DNA of 64,000 nucleotides. Source: Xanthocytophaga flava (GTDB lineage Bacteria > Bacteroidota > Bacteroidia > Cytophagales > 172606-1). A program made the translations under genes and the position numbers. The DNA is taken from NCBI GenBank assembly GCA_030068525.1, contig JASJOS010000008.1:1-64000 (forward strand), written 5' to 3'. A model generated the notes under the pieces. The model was not told the origin of the DNA. It searched no databases and saw nothing but the letters and a program-made list of their open reading frames with translations. Below are positions 1 through 9,189 of this stretch, in pieces. How positions within the stretch are numbered: position 1 is the first letter of the stretch; each line of letters starts with the position of its first letter.

Positions 1-134
1 GAAAATTGTCAGGTGCAAAACCAGCCCTGGAATTTCCCACAATTCACAGCCTTGGTAGTAGCAATTAAAAAAAATAATTAATTCAAATTTTCTATCTCAA
101 ACCTGTTTGAAAACAGGGGAGCCGACAAATATAC

Positions 135-1970
135 TTGTGGGTTGAAAATCATATCAATTTCAAAGAACAAGGATTTACTTTTGGAGGAGAATTTCAAATA
201 AGCACTTCTAATAATGAGAAACTAATCACCTTGAGTATTAGTGACAATCCGCACTATTTTCCTTACGAATTTGGCGGAGTAATAACAAGTGTTACTGCAA
301 TTTTGGGAGAGAATGGAGTAGGTAAAAGTAATTTACTTGATTTACTAAGACATATACTTACAAATCAAGCTGAAATAGGGGAGGATTGGATTGCAATTTT
401 TAAGAATGAGCTAAAAGATGAAATTATTCCTATCCATAGCTTAGATAAATATAAAGTTGAGATAAATGGGAAGCTAAATAGATACAGGTGCCTCAAACCT
501 AAAAAGATTAGAAGAAACCACAACATTTTTGATGAGCCACTTTCTGCAAACATTGATTTTCTAAACCAAACACGATTGATATACTATAGTCCCATACTAG
601 ATTTTAGAAATTATTCATTGCCTATAATAAACAAGTTTGAATTTAATATTTCCTCAAACTTTCTTCTCTATAATGATAAGGATGGTAATTACGATATTGA
701 CCCAGTAATTATGCATCGACGAAAAAATATTGAACGACAATATGACTTTTTATTTTCGGCTTTTGGATTAGGAATAAAAAATAAAAGAAAGAAGAAAGAA
801 ATAGATCATACAGAACTAGATATTAATATACCGGAGCATGTACAAATCATTTTTACAAGGCAGAAATTTAACGAAGACAATTTAAGTTTAGAAACAAGAG
901 ACCTACTAAAGTGGTTTAGAAATAAGATTGGTATCGCATATGGCAAAGTAAACAGTATGCCAAATGAAGCACATGAAAAATTGTCTATCGACTTTCTTTA
1001 CAGCTTTTTACTTAGTCTGTTTTCAAGCTTGGCATTAAGACAGGATATCAGCCAAAAAATTCTTACATTAAATTTTCATTCCTTCAAAGGGGTTGAATTT
1101 CAGGATATTGCACTTGAATTTTTTGAGAAGCAAAAAGTAATCTCTAAAAATATTGTTGTACCTTTTATAGAAGAAGTACTTGCTATAATCAGAAGTACAC
1201 CGTTTGAGAAGATAAATATACAAGATTGTAGTTTAAGCATTCCCTTTGATGAAGCTTTTGAAATATGGAGGGCACACAATCGCTATTTGCAGTTTCTGAA
1301 AAAGTCGGAGTATTCAAGTTTTATTAATCTTGATTGGAGAGACTTAAGTTCTGGAGAAAAATTAATGCTTGACATATTTGCTCGACTTTATGAGGTGTAT
1401 TCTAACAATATACAGGCATGTAAATCGATAAAGTTTGTATATATTTTGTTAGATGAAGGAGAGGTTGGTTTCCATCCACAATGGCAGAAAGAATATTTAA
1501 ACAGGCTTTCTTCTTTTTTTCGTTATAGATTTCAGCATAAATTTCAATTGATCATAACTTCTCATTCCCCTTTTGTAGCCTCAGATCTACCAAAATCTAA
1601 CATTATCTTTCTTCAAAAGATGGAAGACGCTAGACTATCCGTTGTATGTTCAATGAGTAAACAAGAGGAAACATTTTGTGCAAATATTCACACCTTACTT
1701 TCAGATGCTTTTTTTCTAAGAGATGGACTAATAGGTGCTTTGGCAAATGAGAAAGTTCAACGTCTAATAGACTGGCTTAACAATAAAAGCAATGATGCTT
1801 TTGACCCCGTATCGGCTAAAGCTCTTATCAACATTATAGGAGAACATATTATTAAACAAAAGCTTCTTGAAATGTATAATAATAAGATGGGTATTGATGC
1901 AGATATAGAAAGGGCAGAGGAGGAAATAAAAAAGCTTCAAGAATATGTAAAAAAGCGTAGACAAGAATGA
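135..1970 (+). CDS. AAA/ABC-type ATPase, Septu PtuA-like
   Basis: Predicted ATPase subunit of a two-gene defence system. Walker A GENGVGKS lies near residues 58-65, an SSGEK signature near 404-408, Walker B LLDEGEVGFHP near 437-447 and a SHSPF switch near 475; this is the SMC/RecF-like layout of PtuA and OLD-type ATPases. The C-terminus is lysine-rich coiled coil. The next gene starts in a 4-base ATGA overlap and encodes an HNH nuclease, the PtuA/PtuB arrangement. Start is uncertain: the frame opens after a stop at 108-110, no ATG precedes the conserved LWVEN strand, so TTG at 135 is taken; an AGGGGAG ribosome-site-like sequence (115-121) is better spaced for the ATA at 129. The gene is more AT-rich than the second ATPase pair downstream, suggesting separate acquisition. 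Family assignment is by motif and context. Confidence 0.75.
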   Translation: MWVENHINFKEQGFTFGGEFQISTSNNEKLITLSISDNPHYFPYEFGGVITSVTAILGENGVGKSNLLDLLRHILTNQAEIGEDWIAIFKNELKDEIIPIHSLDKYKVEINGKLNRYRCLKPKKIRRNHNIFDEPLSANIDFLNQTRLIYYSPILDFRNYSLPIINKFEFNISSNFLLYNDKDGNYDIDPVIMHRRKNIERQYDFLFSAFGLGIKNKRKKKEIDHTELDINIPEHVQIIFTRQKFNEDNLSLETRDLLKWFRNKIGIAYGKVNSMPNEAHEKLSIDFLYSFLLSLFSSLALRQDISQKILTLNFHSFKGVEFQDIALEFFEKQKVISKNIVVPFIEEVLAIIRSTPFEKINIQDCSLSIPFDEAFEIWRAHNRYLQFLKKSEYSSFINLDWRDLSSGEKLMLDIFARLYEVYSNNIQACKSIKFVYILLDEGEVGFHPQWQKEYLNRLSSFFRYRFQHKFQLIITSHSPFVASDLPKSNIIFLQKMEDARLSVVCSMSKQEETFCANIHTLLSDAFFLRDGLIGALANEKVQRLIDWLNNKSNDAFDPVSAKALINIIGEHIIKQKLLEMYNNKMGIDADIERAEEEIKKLQEYVKKRRQE

Positions 1971-3157
1971 TACAAATAAAACGTGAAAACCTTCCTGAAA
2001 TTGCTAATAAACATTACGAAGGAGTAATGTTTTGGACTGAATCTGCGTTGGACTTTTATTCGACGATTATTGGTGTATGGGGAAAGTGTATCTGTGTTGT
2101 AGAATCTGAGAATTTAGATAATTATAAGTTGAATATTAAATCTCTTCAATCATTCACAAAACTAATTATTAAGACAAAAAAAACTACTCAAAAAATAAGG
2201 AAAGAAGATATAATCGGGTTGCTGAAAGGTAGATCTATCTTTAAACCTAAACCTTTCTTTACAAAAGAAAACTGCGAAAAGTTATTTGAACTTCTTCACG
2301 AAGTTAGAATCAATCTTAAGAAAATTATTGTTGGTCAACCTCTCGAAATATTTGAGCTTGAAAGAATTTTCCGGCAAAGATTTTCTAGTTTAGTTGAAGA
2401 AAATCAGTTTGTTCCCTCTGTCAGAGTGATTTTAGAAAAGATATTTAATTATGATAAATTTACTGATAAAACTGGCTTTGCATTAGAAAATAAGAAATAT
2501 TGGGAAGCTTATGATTTAGCCAAAGAACTTGATGTTAATGTTTGTCCTTACTGTAATAGAAATTATATTTTTGTTGTTTTAAAACAATCGAAAGATAAGG
2601 TAGACTCAAAAAAAATAATCAGACCTCAGTTTGATCACTTTTTTAATAAGTCAAAACATCCATTATTTGGCCTATCATTTTATAATCTAATCCCAAGTTG
2701 TAGCACCTGTAACTCTACATTGAAAGGTGTAAGTATTTTTGATCTATCTACCCATTTGCATCCTTATCTGAATTCCTGCACTGATCATGCATATTTTGAT
2801 TATACTCCAAACACGACTGCAGCAGCAGTTGGAGAATCTCATGATTTGCAAGTGAGCTTAAAGCCCAGAGAAGGAGGTCAATTAGAAACTCAGATAATAA
2901 ACTCATCTGAAATCTTCCAAGTAGATATTATATATTCTAAACATGCTGATGTAGTAAGTGAATTAATTCGGAAGAAACACATTTCAAATGACAAATATCT
3001 TGAGACTCTTCAGGAGCAATATAAAGATCTGCATCTTACAATGGAAGAATTATATCGTCTTGCATTTGGAAATTATTATCATGAAGATGACTTCGAAAAA
3101 AGACCTATGGCAAAGTTGACTAAAGATATTTGCAAGCGATTAGGATTGATAAAATAA
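1967..3157 (+). CDS. HNH endonuclease, Septu PtuB-like
   Basis: Predicted zinc-stabilised HNH nuclease, partner of the ATPase it overlaps by 4 bases. CPYC sits near residues 192-195, the QFDHFF histidine motif near 220-226, and a second CSTC near 245-248 within an N-L-I-P-S-C-S-T-C context, the usual zinc-knuckle plus beta-beta-alpha metal order. The N-terminal ~180 residues are charged and helical and carry no recognised motif. At 396 residues it is longer than the simplest PtuB proteins, like nucleases paired with the larger AAA ATPases. In Septu, the ATPase is thought to sense phage infection and license nuclease cleavage; that role here is inference from synteny. Confidence 0.75.
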   Translation: MIQIKRENLPEIANKHYEGVMFWTESALDFYSTIIGVWGKCICVVESENLDNYKLNIKSLQSFTKLIIKTKKTTQKIRKEDIIGLLKGRSIFKPKPFFTKENCEKLFELLHEVRINLKKIIVGQPLEIFELERIFRQRFSSLVEENQFVPSVRVILEKIFNYDKFTDKTGFALENKKYWEAYDLAKELDVNVCPYCNRNYIFVVLKQSKDKVDSKKIIRPQFDHFFNKSKHPLFGLSFYNLIPSCSTCNSTLKGVSIFDLSTHLHPYLNSCTDHAYFDYTPNTTAAAVGESHDLQVSLKPREGGQLETQIINSSEIFQVDIIYSKHADVVSELIRKKHISNDKYLETLQEQYKDLHLTMEELYRLAFGNYYHEDDFEKRPMAKLTKDICKRLGLIK

Positions 3158-3239
3158 AGAAATCTACTTGATCTAAACAGCTTTCTTTATCATGAATTTA
3201 TAATCAAATGTATTCATGATTGCTGATTATCAGTTTTCT

Positions 3240-3312
3240 TGCACCTCCGCACACCCGGATCAACAACCAATTCAGGTTCACTTTATAAGTCACTGCAGGT
3301 TGTAGAAAAAGA
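3240..3312 (-). repeat. decayed XRE-gene tail fragment, copy 1
   Basis: Read on the minus strand, this stretch translates as LFLQPAVTYKVNLNWLL..., matching the C-terminal LFSMHITYNVNLNWLMTG of the intact XRE regulator at 16168-16413. No helix-turn-helix part remains. It is the only recognisable content of the 420-base gap between the two ATPase/nuclease pairs; a 62-codon open frame at 3383-3571 has no coding support. Confidence 0.55.
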
Positions 3313-3576
3313 AGCTAGGTAGACCTTAGACTACCTGTTCATTAAAATAAATGTTTCCAGCAAATTCTACTGAGAGTAAAGTATGTCCATTAGACAGTGC
3401 ATCTCGTCTCATGATCTCCTTTTTCGTTTTTTACATCCTTTCACACTTTCCAAAGTAGGTAAAGTCCTTACATTTGTGGCTCCTGACTACTACGAGACAG
3501 GATTAGTACGAATAGATCATTATTTTTATCCTGGAATATTCTTTCAGCAGCAGCTCAACCTGAATAGTTAACGCAC

Positions 3577-4866
3577 ATGTACATACAAAAAGTAAGTATC
3601 AAAAACATCCGATCCATTCAGCGCTTTGAAATGGAGTTTGAGAACCCTGCCGGCTGGCATGTGCTTATTGGAGATAATGGTGCTGGAAAGTCAAGTATCA
3701 TTCGCTCTATTGCTTTAGGCTTGGTAGGTCCGGAAGAAATACTGGGAATCAAACCTAACTGGAATAACTGGATCACCTGGAAGGAAGACAATGGGAGTGT
3801 AGAATTAGGTATTGAACCAGAAGAGGGGATTGATAGTCAGGATAGTACATCCGGTATAGGCAGGAACTTTACGCTACAACTCAATTTCAGGAGAGAGCCG
3901 GAAGGTAATGTGTTTTTTGACACAACCACAGGTGTACAAAATCAGGTGCCTGCTGCTCTCTGGAAAGGGAAGGAAGGTTGGTTTTCTGCCGGATATGGCC
4001 CTTTTCGCAGATTTTCAGGAGGCTCAACCGAAATGGAAAAGGTATTTGAAAACCCAGGGTATACCCGATTAGCTTCCCATCTGAGTTTGTTTGGTGAAGA
4101 TGTGGCCCTTACAGAGGCCACCCGATGGCTGGTTACTGTCAATTATAAAATGCTGGAACAGCGGGCAAACAACGCTACCTACCGGGACTGGCTCGAAGAT
4201 TTGAAACGTCTGATTAACTCTACTGATTTTTTACCGCACAATACCAGCTTACTCCGCATTAGTTCGGACGGTGTTGTATTTAAAGATGGAAATGGTGCTG
4301 AGATTTCGGTTATGCAGATGAGTGATGGATACCGGTCTATTCTCAGTCTGACACTTGAGCTAATCCGGCAAATGGTACGAGTATATGGGGAGGATAAAGT
4401 ATTCAAAGATATCCGGGAAGATAAGATGATTATCAACTTGCCCGGAGTAGTGCTGATTGATGAAGTAGATGCCCATCTGCACCCAACCTGGCAAACCCGC
4501 ATCGGGCAGTGGTTTACAAAATATTTTCCCAAGCTACAGTTTATTGTTACCTCACATAGCCCGCTGGTGTGTAGGGCAGCTGAAAAAGGAAGCATCTGGC
4601 GGCTGGCAGCTCCGGGTAGTGGCAATGAATCGGGTCCGGTGACAGGGCTTAACCGGGAAAAACTGATTTATGGCAATATCCTGGATGCGTATGGGACAGA
4701 GGTATTTGGAGCCTCACCTGTACGTTCGGCAGAATCTGATAAAATGCTTGAGACACTAGGGAAACTTAATATGTTATCTGCCTTTGGTAAACTTTCTGAG
4801 GAAGAAGAAAAACAAAGAATCCAACTACAACAAATCCTGGCTACCGATGATCCAACTGGACTCTAA
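3577..4866 (+). CDS. AAA ATPase, second Septu-like PtuA
   Basis: Predicted ATPase of a second tandem ATPase/HNH pair. The N-terminus MYIQKVSIKNIRSIQ is the typical opening strand of RecF/OLD-like ATPases; Walker A GDNGAGKSS is at 32-40, Walker B VVLIDEVDAHLHP near 289-300, and the SHSPLV histidine switch near 326. Length 429 residues is shorter than the first ATPase and the sequence is clearly a different subfamily, so the two pairs are not a recent tandem duplication. It overlaps the downstream nuclease by 20 bases if that gene starts at 4847, implying coupled translation. Base composition is close to the surrounding genome. Confidence 0.75.
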   Translation: MYIQKVSIKNIRSIQRFEMEFENPAGWHVLIGDNGAGKSSIIRSIALGLVGPEEILGIKPNWNNWITWKEDNGSVELGIEPEEGIDSQDSTSGIGRNFTLQLNFRREPEGNVFFDTTTGVQNQVPAALWKGKEGWFSAGYGPFRRFSGGSTEMEKVFENPGYTRLASHLSLFGEDVALTEATRWLVTVNYKMLEQRANNATYRDWLEDLKRLINSTDFLPHNTSLLRISSDGVVFKDGNGAEISVMQMSDGYRSILSLTLELIRQMVRVYGEDKVFKDIREDKMIINLPGVVLIDEVDAHLHPTWQTRIGQWFTKYFPKLQFIVTSHSPLVCRAAEKGSIWRLAAPGSGNESGPVTGLNREKLIYGNILDAYGTEVFGASPVRSAESDKMLETLGKLNMLSAFGKLSEEEEKQRIQLQQILATDDPTGL

Positions 4867-5716
4867 AACTTTACCAGCTGCTGTCCAACGTCAACTTACG
4901 CAACTGCAACAGAAAGTAGATACGGAAAACACGTTTGCTGAAAAAGCAGCCAAGGCGCAAAGTCTATGGGATTCGAAGGGAGGAAAGAAAGGGAAAGAGG
5001 CCTTTGAGACTATTGTTGAAACACTCTACAGCCTATGTGTGTTTGTGGGTGTTTGTAATTATTGTGAACAAAGTGAAGCCAATGATGTAGAACACATTTA
5101 CCCGAAATCCTTTTTTCCGGAACATGCCTTTAACTGGGACAACTACCTGTTGGCCTGCAAACAATGTAACAGTGGACTCAAACTGGATACGTTTTTTGTA
5201 CTGGATGCCAGTGATGAGCCAATAGAATTACAAAGAGGACAAGCTCCCCCTTTTACCAAGCTGGCGTTTATTAATCCCCGTATTGAAAATCCCAATACAT
5301 TCATGCTATTGGCATTGCCTGGATTTACATTTGAATTACTGCCTGGTTTATCCAAGGGTGATCAGAATAAAGCCCTAAAAACGTTAGAAATCCTGCAACT
5401 AAACAACCGGGATATATTACTGGCTGCCCGTAAAAGTGCTGCAGAATACTATTATCTGCGTATGGAGTTGCTTATCAGGCTACTAGATGCACCCAGTATA
5501 ACAGCCATTGAAGCACTTCTCCCTCCATATTATGGTAATCTGGATCCGGCATTGACTTTGGAAGAGTTAAAACAGAATTTTAAAGAAAGTTTTAAAATTC
5601 ATATTACCACCTATCAGCATCCTTCGGTATGGCATGTAATTAAAGTCATAGGCAGTCAACTCAGCCCTAAATGGAAACGCATCTTTGCTCAACTGCCAGA
5701 GGCTCTAAACTGGTAA
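4847..5716 (+). CDS. HNH endonuclease, second Septu-like PtuB
   Basis: Predicted HNH nuclease, 289 residues from the ATG at 4847. That start is chosen because MIQLDSKTLP... is the usual N-terminus of this family and an earlier in-frame ATG at 4784 only adds residues inside the ATPase. CNYC at about 70-73, the VEHIYPK histidine motif near 81-87, and CKQCNS near 104-109 give a complete CxxC-H-CxxC HNH core. The C-terminal half is helical and unassigned. Placement directly after an ATPase with overlap is the PtuA/PtuB signature; a DNA-cleaving defence role is inferred. Confidence 0.75.
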   Translation: MIQLDSKTLPAAVQRQLTQLQQKVDTENTFAEKAAKAQSLWDSKGGKKGKEAFETIVETLYSLCVFVGVCNYCEQSEANDVEHIYPKSFFPEHAFNWDNYLLACKQCNSGLKLDTFFVLDASDEPIELQRGQAPPFTKLAFINPRIENPNTFMLLALPGFTFELLPGLSKGDQNKALKTLEILQLNNRDILLAARKSAAEYYYLRMELLIRLLDAPSITAIEALLPPYYGNLDPALTLEELKQNFKESFKIHITTYQHPSVWHVIKVIGSQLSPKWKRIFAQLPEALNW

Positions 5717-5845
5717 ACCAGTTACTAATTCTACATTTATACATACAATTAAACAATGTGTATTTTCCAGTTAGTAAGTATGAATAACTACCATCTTCAA
5801 CTTACTGACTGGATAGGCTATAAATACTTTTATTTGAAAATAACT

Positions 5846-6787
5846 ATGAGCAAACACTCAATTGAATTAATCGAAGAAGAACTAGGTGCCTTTTATCCGG
5901 AAGATTTTAAACAGTTTATACTAGCTATTCAGGCAAAAGGGAAAATTCAGCTAAAAATTATAGGTGAAGACTTCAAGCTTATGGAACATTTGGTAGGTTT
6001 TGGTACTATCGCAGAAGACATGGATGATGTACTATACGTTGCCCATTCTATTAATAAAGATTTTAAAGAAGAAGATCCCGGTTATATCAAGTTACCCTTT
6101 GCAAAGTCTTTAGATGAGTACGGCTTTGATTACTTGTATTTTTTAGCTAAACCGGGTTTAACGGCTTCACCTGAAGTATATTATAGGGATGCTGATTGGC
6201 GTGAACACAAACGAATACAAGTTGCCTCTAACTTTACTCAGTTAACGGATTCTTATTCAAACTTACTCAATTTCATTGCTAATAGCCGTACTTGGCCGGT
6301 AACCATTATTACATCCAATCCTGCAATTTCTAATTTCTTGCCTCCGGTTCCCCTACCCGAAATAATAACTCTCGATAGTAAAGATGGGCTCCAAATAGTG
6401 AGTAGATCCTATCCTGTACTAAACTCGAAGAATGAATGGAAGCTTGAGTTCAATTTAGAGCTTTGTCGAGTAAAGGTAAAAGAGATGGTATATTATAGTA
6501 TTGTCCATATGAATAGTATGATCTGTATCAATGGTTTGTGTTTGAACAGTGACATCCATTTCTGGATTGAAGGCAAGCTCCTTCAACCTGCGTTGGAAAT
6601 TGATTCATTTGCTGTCATTTACTACTACCGGATGGCCATGATCTTGAATGCCGTTGATAAAATCTTAAGTGATCTACCTGAGGGCTGGACTAAAGAACAA
6701 GTGTTGCAAGTAATGGACCAGCAGTCACTGGATGATATATGCCGGACTCCAACCACTCAAATAGATTATAGTTACTATGATAGCTAA
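5846..6787 (+). CDS. SUKH/SMI1-KNR4-like domain protein
   Basis: Unnamed protein of 313 residues. The first ~140 residues (ELIEEELGAFYPEDFKQF..., a mid-domain PFAKSLDEYGFDYLYFL, then a helix ending NLLNFI) resemble the SUKH/SMI1-KNR4 fold, best known in immunity proteins and contact-dependent toxin systems. The C-terminal half is unrecognised. Start: the ATG at 5846 is preferred over one at 5756 because the SUKH helix begins immediately after it. It lies 130 bases after the second HNH gene on the same strand and could be co-transcribed; whether it belongs to that defence unit or is a stray immunity gene cannot be told. A strong terminator follows. Confidence 0.5.
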   Translation: MSKHSIELIEEELGAFYPEDFKQFILAIQAKGKIQLKIIGEDFKLMEHLVGFGTIAEDMDDVLYVAHSINKDFKEEDPGYIKLPFAKSLDEYGFDYLYFLAKPGLTASPEVYYRDADWREHKRIQVASNFTQLTDSYSNLLNFIANSRTWPVTIITSNPAISNFLPPVPLPEIITLDSKDGLQIVSRSYPVLNSKNEWKLEFNLELCRVKVKEMVYYSIVHMNSMICINGLCLNSDIHFWIEGKLLQPALEIDSFAVIYYYRMAMILNAVDKILSDLPEGWTKEQVLQVMDQQSLDDICRTPTTQIDYSYYDS

Positions 6788-6855
6788 AGATTATTTGCCT
6801 TAGCAGAATATGTAGCATTTATCTTCAATAAAAGAGATATCAATAGTTACAAATT

Positions 6856-6890
6856 AAGAAAGCTGGAAGTATATTCCAGCTTTCTTTTGT
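6856..6890 (+). terminator. Rho-independent terminator
   Basis: Perfect 13-bp inverted repeat AAGAAAGCTGGAA / TTCCAGCTTTCTT with a 5-base loop, followed by TTGTT. It closes the SUKH-like gene and probably the upstream run of plus-strand genes. Confidence 0.85.
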
Positions 6891-6924
6891 TAAAATAACT
6901 ACTCATTACTAAGCTCTGTTACCT

Positions 6925-6985
6925 CCCTCCCCCGTTATCAACTAATTTGGGTTCATAGTGTAGGTTACTTTCTGGCCCGCTTCGC
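6925..6985 (-). repeat. decayed XRE-gene tail fragment, copy 2
   Basis: Minus-strand translation reads VTYTMNPN-stop-LITGEGG, aligning with ITYNVNLNWLMTGCGQ of the XRE protein at 16168-16413; the conserved Trp codon is a stop. It abuts the 5' side of the first RAYT copy, so that transposase is flanked on both sides by fragments of the same family in the same orientation. Confidence 0.55.
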
Positions 6986-7010
6986 AGATACAGGTTAAAA
7001 TATCTGTATC

Positions 7011-7605
7011 TTGTCTGATCTGTTCGACACACCTGCCATCCATCACCGCCGCTCTATCCGGCTGTCAGATTATGATTATAGTCTGGCTGGTTTGTATTTT
7101 GTGACCATCTGTGTGAAGAACAGGCAATGTTTGCTTGGGCACATTGAACAGGGGCAAATGGTGTTGAATGAGGCGGGGGATAGCCCATCAGGAATGGGAA
7201 AAATCGGTCGAAATCCGACAGGGAATTGCATTGCATGAATTCATTATCATGCCCAATCACATGCATGGCATTGTCGAAATTATGGATACACAATGTAGGG
7301 GCGACTGGCAGGTCGCCCAGACCATTACCAAAGGCTCGGATCAAACCCATCGTTCGGCTGGGAATCAGGGCGATCTGCCAATCGCCCCTACAGGATTAAA
7401 TCCGAAATCGTTGGGTGCTATGATTGGTGGCTATAAAGCCAGTATAACCAAAAAGGTTAATGATACTCGGCAGACCTCAGGTTCTGTCTGGCAACGTAAT
7501 TATTATGAACACATCATCCGCAATGTCCATTCCCACCAGCAGATTGCCGAATACATCACTGCAAACCCTCTGCGATGGGAACAGGATACGTTGTATGCGT
7601 TATAA
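7011..7605 (+). pseudogene. RAYT (REP-associated tyrosine transposase), frameshifted copy
   Basis: Broken copy of the intact RAYT at 8559-9170. The first part (RRSIRLSDYDYSLAGLYFVT...) matches it nearly identically up to codon ~58; at about 7179 the bases TG present in the intact copy (GGGGGTGATAGCC) are missing (GGGGGATAGCC), shifting the frame. The second part, in the other frame, keeps the HUH motif IIMPNHMHG and the catalytic tyrosine context QRNYYEHIIRN. The ATG of the intact copy is ATC here, leaving only TTG at 7011. A REP-like inverted pair is nested at 7293-7398. RAYTs are Y1 HUH transposases of the IS200-like superfamily thought to move REP elements. Confidence 0.85.
7293..7398. repeat. 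REP-like inverted pair inside RAYT copy 1
   Basis: Left hairpin GTAGGGGCGA...TCGCCC and right hairpin GGGCGA...TCGCCCCTAC face each other across ~50 bp, like a BIME. The same GTAGGGGC/GCCCCTAC ends recur at 8865, 13168 and 21638. Confidence 0.75.
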
Positions 7606-7627
7606 GGATATTGCCTTGTACCTGTCC

Positions 7628-7686
7628 AGCAAGAGTTATCAGCCGGTTCATACCTCACATGCAGGTTGTAGAGGAAGAAAGTAAGC
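7628..7686 (-). repeat. decayed XRE-gene tail fragment, copy 3
   Basis: Minus-strand FFLYNLHVRYEP matches FFLFSMHITYNV of the XRE protein. It begins ~30 bases after the RAYT stop, in a stretch conserved after the second RAYT at 9171-9240, so the fragment travels with the transposase unit. Confidence 0.55.
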
Positions 7687-7713
7687 TATCAACCTGCATG
7701 TGGGGTATACTTG

Positions 7714-8370
7714 TTAATACAAATTCGTTTTCTCATCCTTTTTTATGCGATCATCCAGTTCTTCGTAGGAGATGTCGAGCTTTCCATGGTCAACTAGTAC
7801 CTTAGCCAGTGAGGGAACCGAATGCTCCTGTGTATAATCCGGATTTCTCCATAGGTTCGACCGGATCATACACTTGGCACAATGCATGAAGGCTTCTTTG
7901 ACAGTTACAATGATGGCAAATGAGGGTAGCTTACCTTCACAAGCTAACTGTTCCAGCACCCATTGGTCTGTGACTATTTTGGCTTCTCCATTGATCCGTA
8001 ATGTTTCCCTGACTCCCGGAATTAAAAAGATCAGACCTATATGCGGATTTTGAATGATGTTTGTGAGGGTATCTGCTTTACGGTTTCCTGGCCTGTCTGG
8101 GATAGCCAGTGTTTGTTCGTCCAATATTTTTACAAAACCTGCAGGATCTCCTTTGGGAGATACATCAAAATTGTTGCTCAGGTCAGCGGTGGCAATGGTA
8201 ATAAAAGGGGATTGTTCAATAAAGCTCCGGCAATGCTCATCAATATACCGGATTGTTTTTCGGGTAACGATCTCGTTGGGATATCCCATAATGTCCCGGA
8301 GTTCTTTTTCAGTAGTAATAATGTTGTCGAATGTCCATTCCATTAGTTTAGGGGTTTTAGATTCTGACAA
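7714..8370 (-). CDS. FMN-dependent PPOX-family flavoprotein
   Basis: Pyridoxamine 5'-phosphate oxidase-like protein of 218 residues, close in appearance to the MSMEG_1061 family. The split-barrel core is visible: FITIATADLSNNFDVSPKGDP, then VKILDEQTLAIPDRPGN, NPHIGLIFLIPG and ETLRINGEAKIV. These proteins bind FMN or F420 and reduce or oxidise small molecules; the substrate is unknown. It sits alone, convergent with the first RAYT unit and divergent from the second. Alternative start at residue 10 (MEWTF) is possible. No regulatory site is seen. Confidence 0.8.
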   Translation of the reverse strand: MSESKTPKLMEWTFDNIITTEKELRDIMGYPNEIVTRKTIRYIDEHCRSFIEQSPFITIATADLSNNFDVSPKGDPAGFVKILDEQTLAIPDRPGNRKADTLTNIIQNPHIGLIFLIPGVRETLRINGEAKIVTDQWVLEQLACEGKLPSFAIIVTVKEAFMHCAKCMIRSNLWRNPDYTQEHSVPSLAKVLVDHGKLDISYEELDDRIKKDEKTNLY

Positions 8371-8558
8371 AACGAGTGAAACTGTAGAAGTGTCTAATTT
8401 ACATTTAATTTTTGAGGGTCAACATTTTTTATGTTTTTTTCTGTTAGTCAGGAGTGTATTTCGCTTTGGGATAAGGAATAGTATAGCCCTTTCCTGACTA
8501 TCCGTCCCTGCTGGTTACCTAATGGTCTGTTGAACAGATACAGGTGTAAAATGTCTGT

Positions 8559-9170
8559 ATGTCGTCTGATTCGTTCTATAATCCTGCCATTCCTCGCCGC
8601 CGCTCTATCCGGCTGTCAGATTATGATTATAGTCTGGCTGGTTTGTATTTTGTGACCATCTGTGTGAAAGACAGGCAATGTTTGTTTGGCCACATTGAAC
8701 AGGGGCAAATGGTGTTAAATGAGGCGGGGGTGATAGCCCATCGTATTTGGTTTAGTCTGCCAGACCGATTTCAGACAATCAGTCTGGATGCATTTATTGT
8801 TATGCCCAATCATATACATGGCATTGTAGTGTTGAATGAGGTCGTAACAGAGAATCCTGTAGGGGCAGGGCTCGCCCCTGCCCAGTCTGACTGGGTGTTG
8901 CCTGTGTCTAAACCCGAACATACCGTTGGGAACGATCGGGCAGGGCTTGCCCCTGCCCCTACATTATCTGCGGTGATTGGAGCCTATAAATCATTGGTTT
9001 CTAAAGAATGCCTGACGATTTTTAAATCCAGGAATGAAAATATGGGCAAATTATGGCAACGTAACTACTATGAACACATCATCCGTAATGCCCATTCCCA
9101 CCAGCAGATTGCCGAATACATCAGCACCAACCCTCTGCGATGGGGACAGGATACGTTGTATGCGTTATAA
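8559..9170 (+). CDS. RAYT transposase, intact copy
   Basis: Y1 HUH transposase of the REP-associated family, 203 residues. The N-terminal RRRSIRLSDYDYSLAGLYFV strand, the HUH motif IVMPNHIHGIV (about residues 84-94) and the catalytic tyrosine in QRNYYEHIIRN (about 167-177) are all present, followed by the usual NPLRW end. Residues ~110-150 (VGAGLAPAQ...RAGLAPAPT) are not part of the family: they are the in-frame translation of a REP-like palindrome pair inserted in the gene at a multiple of three, so the frame survives. RAYTs cut and move REP sequences as single strands; this one may act on the GTAGGGGC elements in the window. Upstream bases 8537-8558 are shared with the broken copy at 7011. 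Confidence 0.9.
   Translation: MSSDSFYNPAIPRRRSIRLSDYDYSLAGLYFVTICVKDRQCLFGHIEQGQMVLNEAGVIAHRIWFSLPDRFQTISLDAFIVMPNHIHGIVVLNEVVTENPVGAGLAPAQSDWVLPVSKPEHTVGNDRAGLAPAPTLSAVIGAYKSLVSKECLTIFKSRNENMGKLWQRNYYEHIIRNAHSHQQIAEYISTNPLRWGQDTLYAL
8865..8963. repeat. REP-like inverted pair inside intact RAYT
   Basis: GTAGGGGCAGGGCTCGCCCC... and GGGGCAGGG-type complement GGGCTTGCCCCTGCCCCTAC form two facing palindromes within the coding frame. Stem bases differ from the 7293 copy (GGGGCAGGG versus GGGGCGACT) while pairing is kept. Confidence 0.75.
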
Positions 9171-9189
9171 GGATATTGCCTTGTACCTC

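Noticed and set aside
3383-3571. 62-residue open frame
   Set aside because: No family, no ribosome site, in a relic-containing gap.
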